Shown: one piece after another, positions 45,482-53,253 of the stretch
How positions within the stretch are numbered: the first letter of the stretch is position 1
Layout: each line of letters starts with the position of its first letter
Source of the DNA: DATFKA01 sp042095835
GTDB taxonomy: Bacteria > Bacteroidota > Bacteroidia > Chitinophagales > Saprospiraceae
Assembly (NCBI GenBank): GCA_042095835.1
Contig: JBELML010000009.1
Coordinates: 27,384 to 91,383, forward strand
Length of the DNA: 64,000 bases
Direction of reading: 5' to 3'
Made by a program: the position numbers and the translations under genes
Notes under the pieces: model-generated
Told to the model about the DNA's origin: nothing
Seen by the model: the letters and a program-made list of their open reading frames with translations, nothing else
The model's database searches: none

Positions 45482-46729
45482 ATCTGACAGTCAGTGGTCA
45501 GAATAGTGATTTTACTGTCCGATTAATTGTGATTGATTCTGCTCTTCCGAAGAATCTCGATCCTTTGCCAACCCCTCGCTTTGATTGCTTAAGAGGGGCT
45601 TGTCAATGGAACGAGCTTCGCCGGCCCGCCAAGGTAGCTCATCTACCTGTTTTTCCAAAGCTAAGTGTTTTGATTGAATAAATGTCTCCCAGGGCGTTTT
45701 TCCGTAACAATGTTTTCCGGAGTGCGTCCTTTCTTCATTGTACCATTTGATCCAGGTATCCAGTTCTTGCTGTAATTCTTCGATAGAAGTAAAGAGTTTT
45801 TTACGGAAAACGATGGAATAAAATTCATCTTGAATCGTACGGTGGAAGCGTTCACAAATACCATTGGTCTGAGGTGATTTAGCCTTAGTTTTGGTATGGT
45901 CAATATCCTCCAGATCCAGATAAAGCTGGAAAGGATGCTTTTCTACTTTTCCGCAGTATTCTGTACCGCGATCCGTCAGTATGCGCTGTAAACGAATTTC
46001 TTGCTCTTCGTACATTGGAATGACGCGGTCGTTGAGTAATTCTGCGGCAGTAATCGCATCTTTGGTACTGTATAGCTTGGCCTGAGCAACCTTACAATAA
46101 GTATCGATATAGGTTTGCTGATAGATACGTCCAACGCCCTTGATATTGCCTACGTAGTAAGTGTCCTGGCTGCCTAAATAGCCAGGATGATGGGTCTCAA
46201 TTTCACCCTTGGCTTCCTTGTCATTCTTGGCCTTTTCCATGGCAACTAATTGGGCTTCTGTTAAGATCATACCTTCCTGAGCTACTTTGGCCTCCAGTGC
46301 TTTTAGGCGCTTTTTGAAGGTCTCTAAATCGTGTCGAAGCCAAATACTTCTTACCCCACCAGGAGACACCGTTACTCCCTTTTTTGCCAGTTCATTGCTG
46401 GCTCGCTTTTGACCGTAAGCCGGAAACTCCAGGGCAATGGCCTGAACCTGCTCTTCAATGTGTGGATCAACTCGATTCTTTCGATTGGGCTTACGTCTGG
46501 AAAGTTCTTGTAGCGCTGCTTCGCCTCCTGTCTCGTAGAGTTCTTTGATACGGTAATAACTATCTCTGGAATAACCCATCGTCCGACAGGCTTGAGATAC
46601 GTTGTTTAAATGGGCTGCTAATTTTAGTAGTCCTAACTTAGTTTTGATTAACTTGTCTTGCGTAGTCATGGTAAATCTTGTTTTGTTATTTAAAGTTATG
46701 GTAACTCTAAACTAACCAAACTGTCAGAT
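45482..46729. mobile_element. IS481-family insertion sequence
   Basis: A 1.25-kb element with 10-bp ends ATCTGACAGT (45482-45491) and ACTGTCAGAT (46720-46729) containing one transposase gene. Beyond the first ten bases the ends are only partly similar. No target-site duplication is obvious, so the exact boundaries may be off by a few bases. Confidence 0.8.
45512..46669 (-). CDS. IS481-family transposase
   Basis: An N-terminal HTH (about residues 10-60, LKLAAHLNNVSQACRTMGYSRD) is followed by an integrase-core DDE domain: Asp in TYIDTYCKVAQ, Asp in ILTDRGTEYCG, Glu in GICERFHRTIQDEF, and the downstream WYNEERTH motif. The frame (385 aa) is intact, so the element may be active. The Gln/Ser-rich tail is not part of the catalytic domain. 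Confidence 0.92.
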   Translation of the reverse strand: MTTQDKLIKTKLGLLKLAAHLNNVSQACRTMGYSRDSYYRIKELYETGGEAALQELSRRKPNRKNRVDPHIEEQVQAIALEFPAYGQKRASNELAKKGVTVSPGGVRSIWLRHDLETFKKRLKALEAKVAQEGMILTEAQLVAMEKAKNDKEAKGEIETHHPGYLGSQDTYYVGNIKGVGRIYQQTYIDTYCKVAQAKLYSTKDAITAAELLNDRVIPMYEEQEIRLQRILTDRGTEYCGKVEKHPFQLYLDLEDIDHTKTKAKSPQTNGICERFHRTIQDEFYSIVFRKKLFTSIEELQQELDTWIKWYNEERTHSGKHCYGKTPWETFIQSKHLALEKQVDELPWRAGEARSIDKPLLSNQSEGLAKDRDSSEEQNQSQLIGQ

Positions 46730-46799
46730 TTTATCGTGACTATTTCAGCTCCAGGAGTCAGGAGCGTCTGCTTGGTTTTGCACAAGGTTCTTTTCTCTT

Positions 46800-47708
46800 C
46801 TAATTCAGGTTTCTATATTCTTTTGGGCTCATTCCTGTCTTGGTTTTAAATAACCTATTTAAGCCTTGTGGATATTCAAACCCTAAGCTATATGCAATTT
46901 CGCTAATTGATTGATTCGTTCCGATTATTTTCGTTTTTGCTTTTTCAATAATGTACTCTTGAATATGGTCTTTGGCTGTCCTTCCTGTTTCATTCTTAAT
47001 CAAATCGCCCAGATAATTTGGAGACATTGACATTTTTTGAGCGCAATATTTTACTGATAGAATTCCTGAATCAACTGTTTCGTCAAATGAATAATAGTCT
47101 CGTATAACCCTTTCAAATCTTGTGAGGATGTCCTGGTTCAGATTTGTCCTTGTGAAAAATTGACGGTCATAATATCTTTTACAATACTTCAAAATCATTT
47201 CGATATTGGCAATAATTATTTCTTGGCTATGTCTGTCAATATTCCGTTCGTATTCTTTTTCAATTTTATTCACTATTTCTGTTAGAGACTGCTTTTCGTC
47301 ATCTGACAAATGGAGTGCTTCATGTACTTCGTAATTGAAAAACGAATACTTTTCAATAGCCCTGCCCAGTTCCGATTTTCTAATTAAGTCAGGATGAAAA
47401 ATTAAGGTCCACCCACTTCCTCCTTTATAATCTTCTGAATTCTCAACTTTTACCAATTGGTTGGGCTTGATAAAAGTAATTGTTCCTTCATTGAAGTCAT
47501 AAGAATTTCTGCCATAAGTCAGTGTACCTTTAATTTCAGATTTTAAACTGATTTGATAAAAACTAAAAGTATAACTCAAATCGCCATAATCGAATTTGGT
47601 CATTCGTTCGTCAATAGGCAAAACCGAAACAAGTGGATGCTTCGGTTTTGGAAATCCGAAAACATTATGGACTTCACTTATTGAATTTATGTGTATTATC
47701 TTTGTCAT
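46800..47708 (-). CDS. AraC-family transcriptional regulator
   Basis: The C-terminal ~100 residues carry two HTH motifs (ILSVKYCAQKMSMSPNYLGDLI and ISEIAYSLGFEYPQGLNRLFK), ending FKTKTGMSPKEYRNLN; the N-terminal ~170 form a cupin-like sensor domain. The ATG at 47708 is used: the reading frame stays open upstream to 47792, but those 28 codons lie partly in the adjacent MITE and are not AraC-like. The alpha/beta hydrolase genes upstream on the same strand may be targets. Confidence 0.88.
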   Translation of the reverse strand: MTKIIHINSISEVHNVFGFPKPKHPLVSVLPIDERMTKFDYGDLSYTFSFYQISLKSEIKGTLTYGRNSYDFNEGTITFIKPNQLVKVENSEDYKGGSGWTLIFHPDLIRKSELGRAIEKYSFFNYEVHEALHLSDDEKQSLTEIVNKIEKEYERNIDRHSQEIIIANIEMILKYCKRYYDRQFFTRTNLNQDILTRFERVIRDYYSFDETVDSGILSVKYCAQKMSMSPNYLGDLIKNETGRTAKDHIQEYIIEKAKTKIIGTNQSISEIAYSLGFEYPQGLNRLFKTKTGMSPKEYRNLN

Positions 47709-47764
47709 CTGTTTAAAAATTTCTACGCTCCTTTTGATGGCTTCATTCAACCATTTATAAGCTA

Positions 47765-47924
47765 AGGAATGAGTCAATAATAAATTAAACATCTTTTCTT
47801 GTTCTTTTGCCGCCCAGTTTCGTTAAAAAGCCTCGTTGATGCGCTGCATCGCCTGCGTTTTTTGCCTCACTGAACAGCAAAACACCTGCGTAAATCTTGT
47901 ATACTTTATTAATGCCCCATTCCT
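47765..47924. mobile_element. MITE-like element, 160 bp
   Basis: Imperfect terminal inverted repeats (AGGAATGAGTCAATAATAAA and, inverted, AGGAATGGGGCATTAATAAA) flank a GC-richer core containing a GATGC...GCATC palindrome. No coding capacity. The 49-bp element at 2865-2913 shares both ends and is explained by deletion of the core. Its outer bases lie at the end of the AraC upstream region and before the hydrolase stop codon. Confidence 0.8.
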
Positions 47925-47985
47925 AAGTAACGGTCAAAAAATATAGAACCACCAAGACCACCATTAAAATAATTCAATTTTTTAT

Positions 47986-48888
47986 TTACTTCATGTGCGC
48001 GTCGAACCACTCCACCATTTCTTCAGGATTTTCGGAAAAGTAATTATACCCTTTAAACCGTAATGGCGTACCCTCCATATAGACAATTTTTTTATCCTCA
48101 ACAGGTGTAAGTTCATACATCTCTTGTACGTCTGTCCAACGTGAATTCGAATCATCTCTTACTTGAAAAAAGAAAGTAGGAATATGGACATTTTTGAATT
48201 TCGGAATAATATTATGGTCGGCTACGGTTAAGCCTGTAATACTATTATAAATAGGTTCAAATGCTTCAACCGCATCCGCTACATCAATGCCCATTTGTTC
48301 TGCTTGTCTTTCAATAGTTGTTTGCCCTTTAAGTGGTGCAATACAAAGCAAACATTTGATATCCTTAAATGCTTCAAGCTTATGCTCCATTGCATTGATC
48401 GTTGCATTTGCGCCCATACACATACTGGAAAGTCCAATCTCAGCTGAAGCTATGCGAGTGTTAGCATACTCAATTGAGGCTAGGACCTCTTGCCATTCGT
48501 AGTAACCCACGCCTGATATCTTCCCTTGGCCGTCGCCACTTTCTCCATGGCTTCTTAGGTCATAAGCTAAGATATTATAGCCTGCATCATTTAGGGCTTT
48601 ATATCTTGGTAAAAAGTTTACCTCAAAGCCACCTGCAAAACCTAAACCATCCATGTGACCTGCAAAACCATATCTGTTAGCAGGTGAAAAGTGATTACTG
48701 ATAATTATTTTGTTGGAATCAGCAGGAATAAACCAGCCTTTAATAGTCACACCATCTTCTGTTACAAATGAAATTTCTTCAAACTCCATATCATAATCTT
48801 TGGGTGTTCGCACTATAGGTGTTCTTGGAGGCATAGAAAGCCCTTGAGCTAACATCGTTAGCATTTGAGTTTCTTGTTCATTAACCAT
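47986..48888 (-). CDS. Alpha/beta hydrolase, paralogue 1
   Basis: The protein has an alpha/beta-hydrolase fold: ISNHFSPANRYGF as oxyanion region, AYDLRSHGESG, then the nucleophile region IGLSSMCMGANATI, in which the Ser or Cys elbow is variant (SMCMG rather than G-x-S-x-G). A distinct YXSENPEEMVEWFDAHM tail closes it. It is 300 aa, 25 bases downstream of a paralogue of 292 aa with the same layout, so the pair is one transcript and arose by tandem duplication. Substrates are unknown. Confidence 0.82.
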   Translation of the reverse strand: MVNEQETQMLTMLAQGLSMPPRTPIVRTPKDYDMEFEEISFVTEDGVTIKGWFIPADSNKIIISNHFSPANRYGFAGHMDGLGFAGGFEVNFLPRYKALNDAGYNILAYDLRSHGESGDGQGKISGVGYYEWQEVLASIEYANTRIASAEIGLSSMCMGANATINAMEHKLEAFKDIKCLLCIAPLKGQTTIERQAEQMGIDVADAVEAFEPIYNSITGLTVADHNIIPKFKNVHIPTFFFQVRDDSNSRWTDVQEMYELTPVEDKKIVYMEGTPLRFKGYNYFSENPEEMVEWFDAHMK

Positions 48889-48913
48889 TTTATTGCTATT
48901 TTTTAGTGGATAA

Positions 48914-49792
48914 TCACGTCATGTGTTCATCAAACCAGTACAAAATCTTCTCAGGGTTTTTAGTCAGATAATCATATCCTGCGGCTCGCTTAGTACCAAT
49001 ACCTGATAACCAAAGCATATCTTTTTCGACATTCAGGCTATCGTAGTATTCCTCAATGGACTGTTTATTCAAATATTCGTCCTTGTCGTTTTGTACTAAA
49101 AGGGTAGGAACTGGAATTTTTTGAACATCATCTTTAAAAGATTTAGAAGGCATATCAAATCCAACTCGTTTGCTGTTTTCGGTATTTACCCATCTTTGTA
49201 AAAAACCGGGTAAACCTAAAGCCTTTACAAAATCAATATAACGCATAGGCTGAATAGCGACCATTGCTTTGATATTCTTATACTTTTGCAAGTCATTTGC
49301 TCCATAAGCATAGGTGGTTGCGGCAGCGCCCATACAAATACTCAACAAACCAATTTGAGCATCTGAATAGCCTGGATGCTGAGCAACAAAATCAACAGCT
49401 GCCACCAAATCTTGTGCTTCGGTAGGTCCCCAAGAAACCCAATTACCCTTTGCCTCATCGCTCTTTCCATGGCTTCTAAAATCATACATTAACACCGAGT
49501 AGCCTTTATCTACTAAGTGTTTGACATGCTTTAAAAACGGAATTTTGTCATTCCATAATTTGACCATCCCTTTTCCTTCGGGCGTGAAACCTGCCCGGCA
49601 AGCTTGAACCCCAAAATGTGATTGAATGATTATTTTTTCTGTACCACCTTTAACTAGCCAGCCAGAGATATTCGTACCATCGGCTGCCTTGAAAGAGACG
49701 TCTTCATATTCAAGGCCGTAGTTTTTGGGATTGTCGAACAAAGGGGCTACACCACCTTTGACTATTGTATTAGATAATAACCCTGCTACCAT
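48914..49792 (-). CDS. Alpha/beta hydrolase, paralogue 2
   Basis: The second member of the tandem pair. IIQSHFGVQACR, LMYDFRSHGKSDEAKG and IGLLSICMGAAATTY mirror the neighbour, again with Cys in the nucleophile elbow (SICMG). The tail KNPEKILYWFDEHM matches too. It is the first gene of the unit and has a good promoter: TTG (49849-49851), 17 bases, then TAACTTTG. Confidence 0.83.
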   Translation of the reverse strand: MVAGLLSNTIVKGGVAPLFDNPKNYGLEYEDVSFKAADGTNISGWLVKGGTEKIIIQSHFGVQACRAGFTPEGKGMVKLWNDKIPFLKHVKHLVDKGYSVLMYDFRSHGKSDEAKGNWVSWGPTEAQDLVAAVDFVAQHPGYSDAQIGLLSICMGAAATTYAYGANDLQKYKNIKAMVAIQPMRYIDFVKALGLPGFLQRWVNTENSKRVGFDMPSKSFKDDVQKIPVPTLLVQNDKDEYLNKQSIEEYYDSLNVEKDMLWLSGIGTKRAAGYDYLTKNPEKILYWFDEHMT

Positions 49793-49823
49793 AAACGAAT
49801 ATTGTTTGTTATAATTGATAGTA

Positions 49824-49851
49824 CAAAGTTATGACTATCCGTAGAGTACAA
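49824..49851 (-). promoter_or_regulatory. Promoter of the alpha/beta hydrolase pair
   Basis: On the minus strand TTG (49851-49849), a 17-base spacer and TAACTTTG (49831-49824) match the Bacteroidota -33/-7 pattern. The -7 box is 32 bases before the ATG at 49792. Confidence 0.6.
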
Positions 49852-49924
49852 CTTATCCAAATTACTGAATTACTTACCTATTTCACTGGTTTAAAATTGG
49901 GGGTAAGTATAGTTTATGCTTTTT

Positions 49925-50419
49925 CTATGGCGTATTCTTTTTTGAGAATAATTTTGCTAACGCTATTCCGCTATAATTTCTATCACTAGTCACTTCCATT
50001 TCATAGTTAATCGGTATAAGGCTTTCTTTCATCTCCTCTTCGGTTTCATATTCAATTTCTGCCAAATATAACTTCCTACCCTCTAGTTCAATTTCGTCTA
50101 CACCAATTCGTTTCTCTTGCCTTATTATTATGTATCTCTTCTTTTCTATTTTGTATCCTGCCAAGTTCATTAACTTTTCATATTCAGGTTTCGTTAAATA
50201 CAAGGTATTGATTGATTTTATCCCTTCTTTTGCTGGGTTTACTTCCGTTTTTTGAGTCAGCTTGTATTTAACCACACCTTTTTTTTCCATCTTTCTTAAC
50301 CGTAATTTAGTATCGATAAAATAGATATCGGTTAGATTTTTCACCTCTTTTACGTTCTCTTTTAATATTTCACCACTTACTATAAATGTTCTTTCATATT
50401 CGTATCTGCCATACTTCAT
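49925..50419 (-). CDS. CYTH-domain protein
   Basis: The 164-residue protein has the features of a triphosphate-tunnel (CYTH) fold: an N-terminal ExE-like YEYERTFIV, alternating basic strands (KLRLRKM, YKLTQKTE, KKRYIII), then VDEIELEGRKLYLAEIEYE and VTSDRNYSG. CYTH proteins bind and often hydrolyse triphosphate or organic polyphosphate; the activity here is unknown. It stands alone. Confidence 0.7.
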   Translation of the reverse strand: MKYGRYEYERTFIVSGEILKENVKEVKNLTDIYFIDTKLRLRKMEKKGVVKYKLTQKTEVNPAKEGIKSINTLYLTKPEYEKLMNLAGYKIEKKRYIIIRQEKRIGVDEIELEGRKLYLAEIEYETEEEMKESLIPINYEMEVTSDRNYSGIALAKLFSKKNTP

Positions 50420-50698
50420 AGTAATTTATTTTGTTTCCTTTTATCAATCAATCGAAATCATTATTATTGATGCTAATCACTCGATCAAATATAGGCACTG
50501 CGCTTTTCGCCCAACTCCAAGGCCAGGCTGCACCCACTTTCCCAAAACCAAGTCTGACAGAATCCACGCAGACAAATCCCGCACTTTTTGGTAGAAGCGC
50601 TTTTCAAAAGCTCGAATGTCGCGGATAGGCCCCAGTAATTTATCAAAAAACCTAGCCAGCCATCTACTCGATTGTAGCTAGTTTTTCTATCAATATGC
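50420..50698. other. Non-coding gap
   Basis: About 280 bases without a supported gene. A possible hairpin (CCTAGC...GCTAG with CTAC/GTAG arms) lies at about 50648-50685. The rest shows nothing I recognise. Confidence 0.4.
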
Positions 50699-51109
50699 TC
50701 ATTCTCTTTTCTTATTTGGAATGAATTGTTTTGGGTCGTAGAAAAATTGCTCTCGCTTGATTTTATTGCCTTCCCATTCTTGATAGGCTAGTTATTCAAT
50801 TTCAGTTACTGAATTATCTTTCCATTCAAATCGAAATTTCCATTTAATTATGACTTTGTTCTCAATCTGGAAGAATGGTCGAATACATTTTGAATGTACA
50901 CTTGAAGCTTTTGATAGCATCCCTTGTTCATTTTTAACTAAATTTTCTTTTCCTACTCTCGGTTTATTCTGGTTTTCTTGGATTGATGCATCATCGGCAT
51001 AAAATTCTTCTATTACCTTGTCATGGGGTTCGTTTTCAACCGAGCTGATGAATTTTTCAATCGTTTCTTTAGTTGGAATTTTTTCTTTATTTTTTATAAT
51101 TGGCTTCAA
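50699..51109 (-). pseudogene. NTF2-like gene interrupted by an in-frame TAA
   Basis: The open part (51109-50792) encodes 105 residues of an NTF2/SnoaL-like protein (IEKFISSVENEPHDKVIEEFYADDASIQENQ...FRFEWKD). It stops after VTEIE with TAA at 50792-50794. The same frame continues for another 31 codons as LAYQEWEGNKIKREQFF and YDPKQFIPNKKRE, the normal end of this family (usually EIAYQEWEG...REQFFYDP). A single GAA to TAA change accounts for the break. A shortened product could still be made. Confidence 0.75.
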
Positions 51110-51197
51110 TGTTAGTATATAAAGCGTAGCCTGCCGATAGGCTGCAATGATTTACTATACATTGTTACCTGCTGGCTTATTCTATTCAGTCAGCCAT

Positions 51198-51524
51198 CTA
51201 TTTAACTGCATCAAGCTCAGAAAATAGGCTTTTGTCTAAAGCTTTTTCTTCAAAAGTAGTAGCTTCCAAAATGTATCCTGTTCCTAAGCGGTTGATTGCC
51301 TTTAGCAAAACACCTTTGTATTTCCAGTATATATGTTTCGATTCTCCTTCAGCGGATTTTGCGTTATTCGCATAAACGGTACATTTTTTTCCAGCAATGT
51401 CTTCGTCAGGTTGTTTTGTATATCCTGAGGTGGCGAGCGACTTCTTCTCGCACCGTATTATGTAATTTTGGTAGCAGTTCTCTTTTGTACGACATACTAT
51501 GCGAATGTAATATTTCTTCCATAA
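51198..51524 (-). CDS. Possible small gene without a canonical start
   Basis: A minus-strand frame of about 108 codons reads KKYYIRIVCRTKENCYQNYIIRCEKK...SLATSGYTKQPDEDIAG and ends with FEEKALDKSLFSELDAVK before the TAG at 51198-51200. It looks coding (few rare runs, protein-like composition), but no ATG, GTG or TTG is found in frame. It begins exactly at a terminator hairpin. It could be a truncated gene. A second frame starting at the ATG at 51522 gives only 38 residues. No family is recognised. Confidence 0.3.
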   Translation of the reverse strand, partial: LWKKYYIRIVCRTKENCYQNYIIRCEKKSLATSGYTKQPDEDIAGKKCTVYANNAKSAEGESKHIYWKYKGVLLKAINRLGTGYILEATTFEEKALDKSLFSELDAVK

Positions 51525-51554
51525 AAAAAGGTGTGATAATTCACACCTTTTTTT
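51523..51554. terminator. Bidirectional intrinsic terminator
   Basis: A perfect 14-bp stem: seven A, GGTGTGA, four-base loop, TCACACC, seven T. Each strand has a U-run after the GC stem. On the minus strand it is 52 bases after the stop codon of the DOPA-dioxygenase gene. Confidence 0.9.
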
Positions 51555-51605
51555 ATGAAGCTTCGTCTATATCGCATAGTTTTCTCTCTCAATCAGTTCA
51601 ATAAC

Positions 51606-52508
51606 TTATACTTGGTTGATTAAAAAACTTCGTTCGCTAAATGCAGGAAGAGACAAACCATCGTCATAAAAAAATGAAATTTCATCTTTATCTTCAACAA
51701 GCCCGAGGCTATAAAGTACAGGAACATAATGGTCAGGCGTAGGTGAAGCCAATTTACCGTATTTATGGCTTGTAGTGTACTTGATAAGATCTTTGAAATT
51801 TCTTGACTCAATCTGTTTTTTCAACCAAAGGTCATATTCTGCTTCCCAGCCGAAAAGGGACATATCGTTCTGTCGGAATTTCTGCATTGCTAATTGTAGG
51901 TTATGTATCATCGAGCCGCTGCCAATAATTAGAACGCCTTTTTCACGCAAACTTTTTAATTGCTTTCCCAATTCGTAATGATAGCTTGGAGCAGCATTGT
52001 AGTTGATGCTCATTTGAAAAACAGGGACATCACTTTTTGGGAATAGATGCATTAACATAGGCCAGGCTCCATGGTCCAATCCCCAATCGGTTGTCGCTTC
52101 TACTTTTGGAACTATTTTAGTGACTTCTTTTGCAATATCAGGTGCTCCATTCGCGCTATATTTAACATCGTAGTATTCATCAGGAAAACCATAATAGTCA
52201 TAAATTTGCTTTTGGGAAGGTGATACATTGACCTTTGTTTCATTGTTGGTGCACCAATGTGCAGAGACTACCAAGGCTGCTTTGATTTCAAATTGACTTT
52301 GCAGTTTCTGCCCTAATTCATGCAAGGTATTCCAGAACGCTCTTTCCTCTTTTGTTTTTACAATATCCAAGGGATTCCCGTGAGAAGTAAATAATACAGG
52401 CATTTTTTTTCCTTGAATAGGGAGTGAATCTGTATACCCCTTGAAACTAGTTAATGAGGCCATAGTTGTGAAAGCTAAAAGTGATTTAATGAATTCTTTT
52501 CTTTGCAT
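51606..52508 (-). CDS. ygiD: 4,5-DOPA dioxygenase extradiol (LigB-like)
   Basis: A class III extradiol dioxygenase of the YgiD/LigB family. The conserved metal-site regions are VLFTSHGNPLD (first His), VVSAHWC (second) and ATTDWGLDHGAWPML. The family opens DOPA-like catechols with non-haem iron or zinc. A Tat- or Sec-like N-terminus (MQRKEFIKSLLAFTTMAS) suggests export, which is unusual for a cytoplasmic-type enzyme family but common in Bacteroidota copies. It lies 12 bases downstream of a DoxX gene, in one transcript. Confidence 0.88.
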   Translation of the reverse strand: MQRKEFIKSLLAFTTMASLTSFKGYTDSLPIQGKKMPVLFTSHGNPLDIVKTKEERAFWNTLHELGQKLQSQFEIKAALVVSAHWCTNNETKVNVSPSQKQIYDYYGFPDEYYDVKYSANGAPDIAKEVTKIVPKVEATTDWGLDHGAWPMLMHLFPKSDVPVFQMSINYNAAPSYHYELGKQLKSLREKGVLIIGSGSMIHNLQLAMQKFRQNDMSLFGWEAEYDLWLKKQIESRNFKDLIKYTTSHKYGKLASPTPDHYVPVLYSLGLVEDKDEISFFYDDGLSLPAFSERSFLINQV

Positions 52509-52520
52509 GGTAACTAGGTA

Positions 52521-52937
52521 TTATTCTCCCTTGGGTAATACTGGAGCTTTCTTATTTCTACCCCAATTAATTAAGATAAGAATGCCTAATAATATAATAT
52601 TTACAGGCACTACCTCAAACTCTCCCCTGTATACATGAAAACCAGTTGCCAAAACCATGACAATTGCCAAGCCGATTGCTGCAAAATTAGTTAATTGGGG
52701 CTGCATGCGTAAAGCAGTTGGTAAAATTAAACCCACCGCACCCAATAGTTCGGATAATCCAATAAATCGGACAACCATTTCAGGAGACTCAGTTATCCAT
52801 GGCAGCATTTCTGCCAATTCTGAAATGGGAGTGGTTAACTTGGTGATACCGACCAATCCAAATAGTCCTGCCATTAAGACCTGTGCAATCCATAGTCCGA
52901 TATTCCAACCTTTTGATTTTTTTATTTCTGTTGTCAT
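52521..52937 (-). CDS. DoxX family membrane protein
   Basis: Four hydrophobic helices (WNIGLWIAQVLMAGLFGLVGITKL..., IGLSELLGAVGLILP, FAAIGLAIVMVLATGFHVYRGE, VNIILLGILILINW) form a DoxX-type membrane protein of 138 aa; the family is linked to quinone or redox systems in some species. The ATG at 52937 was used rather than a TTG nine bases upstream. It is the first gene of the doxX-ygiD unit, with a strong promoter and a possible Fnr-type operator upstream. Confidence 0.85.
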   Translation of the reverse strand: MTTEIKKSKGWNIGLWIAQVLMAGLFGLVGITKLTTPISELAEMLPWITESPEMVVRFIGLSELLGAVGLILPTALRMQPQLTNFAAIGLAIVMVLATGFHVYRGEFEVVPVNIILLGILILINWGRNKKAPVLPKGE

Positions 52938-52971
52938 TTGTCGCAAAATTTTATATAGTAAAAAACTAAGA

Positions 52972-53003
52972 CAAATTTACATTCGAGTTGTACCGAAGTG
53001 CAA
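52972..53003 (-). promoter_or_regulatory. Promoter of the doxX-ygiD unit
   Basis: The minus strand has TTG (53003-53001), a 21-base spacer, and a perfect -7 box TAAATTTG (52979-52972), 35 bases before the ATG. Confidence 0.6.
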
Positions 53004-53025
53004 TGAGGTAGGTCAAAAAATAACG

Positions 53026-53039
53026 TTGACATAAATCAA
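53026..53039. promoter_or_regulatory. Fnr/Crp-type palindrome TTGACATAAATCAA
   Basis: TTGAC-ATAA-ATCAA differs at one base from the Fnr consensus TTGAT-N4-ATCAA. Its centre is about 65 bases upstream of the predicted start of doxX transcription, in the range for an activator site. A Crp/Fnr regulator gene lies 220 bases away, facing it. Confidence 0.5.
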
Positions 53040-53073
53040 CTTTCTACACTAATTATATTTAATAAACTCAGTT

Positions 53074-53252
53074 TAGTAACGATCAAAAAATAACTTTTCG
53101 ATTTTGATGGAATCTTTTACACCAATACTGCGCCTACCTACCGAAGCTTCGGCGCAGGGAGGTTTTGCCTTGCCTTGGCACGAATTTATCCCGACCTTTC
53201 GTCGGGAATCTTCTCGATCAAAATACGAGACTTATTCTTTGTCCGTTACTTA
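53074..53252. mobile_element. Second MITE-like element with imperfect 40-bp ends
   Basis: The left arm (53074-53111, TAGTAACGATCAAAAAATAA...) and the inverted right arm (53252-53213, TAAGTAACGGACAAAGAATA...) match over about 38 bases with gaps. The centre holds palindromes CCGAAGCTTCGG, flanked by CCTACC and GGGAGG, and CCCGACctttcGTCGGG. The right end lies one base from the Crp/Fnr stop codon. A short end-like sequence (AGTAACGGTCAAAAAATA) is also seen at about 47926-47943, beside the other MITE. Confidence 0.65.
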
Positions 53253-53253
53253 A

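Noticed and set aside
47709..47792. 28-codon N-terminal extension of the AraC regulator
   Set aside because: Its first codons are translated from the MITE end; family proteins start near the ATG at 47708.
51296..51604. 102-codon plus-strand frame
   Set aside because: It crosses a perfect terminator hairpin and is antisense to a more protein-like frame.
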